A DNA stretch of 64,000 bases from Desmodesmus armatus (lineage: Eukaryota > Chlorophyta > Chlorophyceae > Sphaeropleales > Scenedesmaceae), in NCBI GenBank assembly GCA_007449985.2, contig VIIQ02000162.1, forward strand, positions 144,871 through 208,870, written 5' to 3'. Positions 61,835 through 64,000 of this stretch are shown here, piece after piece. Each line of letters starts with the position of its first letter. The first letter of the stretch is position 1. The position numbers and the translations under genes are program-made. Under the pieces are notes generated by a model. It searched no databases and was not told the DNA's origin. It saw nothing but the letters and a program-made list of their open reading frames with translations.

Positions 61835-62821
61835 ATGAATGTTGATGAAACCCAGGACAGCTGCGTACTCTTGTTGATTGTGTCCCTGCACCAGCTTTGG
61901 GGCTGGTCTCTGCCTACACCCTCCTACAGCCCACCTGCAGCAGGCTGTGGTGGCAGCACACCTTGCTAGTTATGACGCCAATCAGCATCTGTTACCGCTG
62001 GTTGTTGCTGATCCTATGTGCCCATTGTGGTCACCACAATGTGGTGCACTGGGAGTGTCTCGGGGGGCAGCCCACGTATGGTTGGCACCCTTGTGCTCTT
62101 CTGTGGCCACTGGATTCCCAAGCACATGTTGCAAGCTCAAGCACCTTGTTCTCCTCACATGTAGGTAGGCCAGCACGGCATGTGAGGGTGCCCTGTTGGC
62201 ACATTGTGTATGCAGAACCCCAGCACTGCTTGTTGCTGCTGGTGTGGCCTACTCTGGTGTGGTGAATAATGTGCAGTTGCTGCGCCAGCCATCAAGCCAC
62301 ATGCAAAGCGTGTATATTGAATGAGTGGTTGGCAGCATCGGTGGCACAAACCAGCATGGTGCTGCCATGTCACAAGCTAGGGCAGCACTGCTGTAGGGTT
62401 GACCTTCTCAGCAGGTGGTGCACTGTTGCACAGTAGATAGATGGTATAGGGCAGTTGGCTTTTTTCAAGCATTGTTTGTGAGGGTTGGACTTCCATTGGG
62501 CAAGGGTGGAGTCGCAGGGCATTCTTGTGTGTAAGACACTGGACTGGTAGGGGGTGTAGGGCTGAAGAGCGTCTACATCTCACGCATGTGTTCGTCGTTT
62601 GTGGTGGCACTATTTGCGGCACTCAAGCCTCCAGCCTGCAATGTAGTGCTTGTCACTGCCGCCGGGCTTTGTAATTGATTGAAACCATCAAGCCATGTCG
62701 GTTACCCTTAATTTTCCTGTTTGGTAGTCATTGCAGTAGGTAGTAATTGCAGCAGAGTGAACATCTGCATCTGCAAGCCCCAGCTCCCTCCATAACCACA
62801 GCTCCTTGACAGTGAACACCA
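61835..62821. other. Intergenic, convergent 3' flanks
   Basis: No exon is seen. A TGTAA at 62670-62674 on the plus strand could end the F-box/LRR transcript. Confidence 0.45.
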
Positions 62822-63943
62822 TTACATACACTCGTCCCAGTTGCCCCACGCATGCAGGCTGTCAGTGTCAGCTGCCAAGGCTGGGTGCACCCCCGCTGCC
62901 TCTGGTATGGCGATGATAATGGATGCCTCAGCCTCTGGACCAGGTGCCCTGCACACATCACACACCATGGAAGACAGACAGCACAAGGGATGTTCGCATG
63001 CAACACCCTGCTAAATGCCAGTGGATGACCAGCCTGCGGACCATGCAGCTGTTGGCCTGGGTGTAACGGGCTGAATGTGCATGATCTCATAATCAACAGA
63101 TTCCGAACAGGGTGGAGTTGGTGATGCTACTTGTTGGCTGACATGCATGCCTGCGCAGGCGCTTGAATGACAGACGGTGAAGCCAGGCATCTCAACACTG
63201 GCAACGTGCTGCTGTGGTTGACGCTTGCAATGCACAAGGGCACCGCTGATGCATCACCTGGCAACACAGTGCACTGGATGAGCAACTTGCTGGAGGTTCA
63301 ATGACTGGTAACCGCAAAGTCAAAGAATTACTCACGGTTCACAAATGCTGTGGCTCCATCATTGTAGGACTTGGCTGCTATGCCTCCACACACTATGCCC
63401 AGGGCGATCAACCCGGCACAAAGTAGTTCTCTAGTGCCTTGCCAACGCGCACACAGCAGCAGTGCACGAGGGGGGCGGGCCAGCAGGGGTCACACCAGGC
63501 AGGGACAGATGACAGCTGCGGCTGTTTGCCAAAGCAGCAGACTCGCCTTGCGGCTCTATGCATAGCGTGCTGCTGGAGCTAATGATGTCATACGCATGGG
63601 TAGCCTCTGCCAAGGCACCTTCCTGCCCAACCCCCCCACCACTGCAGCACTCCATCTCCACACACTACCCCACCACTGCGGCACCCCACCTCCCAACACT
63701 ACCCCACCACTGCGGCACCAGAAACCAACAGATCCTCACCATCAAAACTGATCGCCCTCCCAGACGTCCTTCTCGTCCTACGGTCCTTTGAATGCGATGT
63801 TGCTTTCAACCACTTTGGAACCCAATGCAGTGAACTCCCTGGGTGACTGTCTCGAGGGTGTGCAGCACTGGGGATGCTGTGTCTGCTGGCTCTGGGCTGC
63901 TTGGCTGCTGCTTCTCCTGCTTCTGCCTCTGCTGCTTCTGCTT
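62822..63943 (-). CDS. Uncharacterised gene fragment, incomplete at the right edge
   Basis: Low-confidence model of a minus-strand gene whose start would lie beyond the window. Candidate exons: 63740-63943 (AAGCAG acceptor border, Glu/Ala-rich start, basic stretch SHSKDRRTRRTSGRAISFD before a GTGAGG donor); a segment near 63435-63640 (EGALAEATHAYDIISSSST); a membrane-span-like piece at about 63336-63430 (ELLCAGLIALGIVCGGIAA) ending at a GTGAGT donor; and a last exon from about 62950 to TAA at 62822-62824 (ASIIIAIPEAAGVHP). Phases do not all agree and one C-run would need an indel between the second and third pieces. I do not recognise the protein. One transmembrane helix is the only feature I would rely on. 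Confidence 0.3.
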
Positions 63944-64000
63944 CTGCAAGGCAAAGCAGCTTGATTACATGTACTGAAAGCATGCGATTGCACTTGCAGC

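Overview
This window is nuclear DNA of a green alga, most likely a chlorophycean with motile cilia. It is GC-rich and packed with CTG/CAG and poly(G)/poly(C) tracts. Its genes are broken into up to 33 short exons with clean GT..AG borders. They include a ciliary dynein assembly factor (ODA7/DNAAF1), a thylakoid-lumen-targeted protein and a plant-type full-size ABCG/PDR transporter. The genus cannot be fixed from sequence alone. The gene structures given here were built by hand by joining exons whose reading phases agree.

Layout, left to right. Histone H2B (50-779, minus) is followed by an RQC2/NEMF ribosome quality control factor (1738-11920, minus, about 15 exons); a tRNA-Pro(AGG) lies in one NEMF intron. 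Next comes a 15-exon, 1228-residue coiled-coil protein (12635-19475, minus). A short divergent promoter region leads into the mitochondrial aminopeptidase P ICP55/XPNPEP3 (19956-23909, plus). This converges on an FAD amine oxidase of the polyamine oxidase type (25773-28874, minus). ODA7/DNAAF1 (29107-33764, minus) follows and is divergent from a thylakoid lumen protein (34221-36106, plus). Then come a phytocyanin-like cell-surface protein that has lost its copper ligands (36880-38232, plus), the ABCG/PDR transporter (40322-53146, plus, 33 exons), an F-box/LRR protein with a long Ala/Gly-rich tail (55821 to about 61834, plus) and a poorly resolved minus-strand gene at the right edge.

The genes do not form a pathway; this is ordinary eukaryotic gene order with independent transcription units. 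No CRISPR array, operon, virus or intact transposon was seen. Two things stand out. First, single-base frame breaks recur inside otherwise well-conserved exons, mostly next to G/C runs, which points to residual assembly indels rather than several coincidental pseudogenes. Second, in NEMF and ODA7 the 3' ends of exons, together with their splice donors, have been tandemly duplicated into the following intron.
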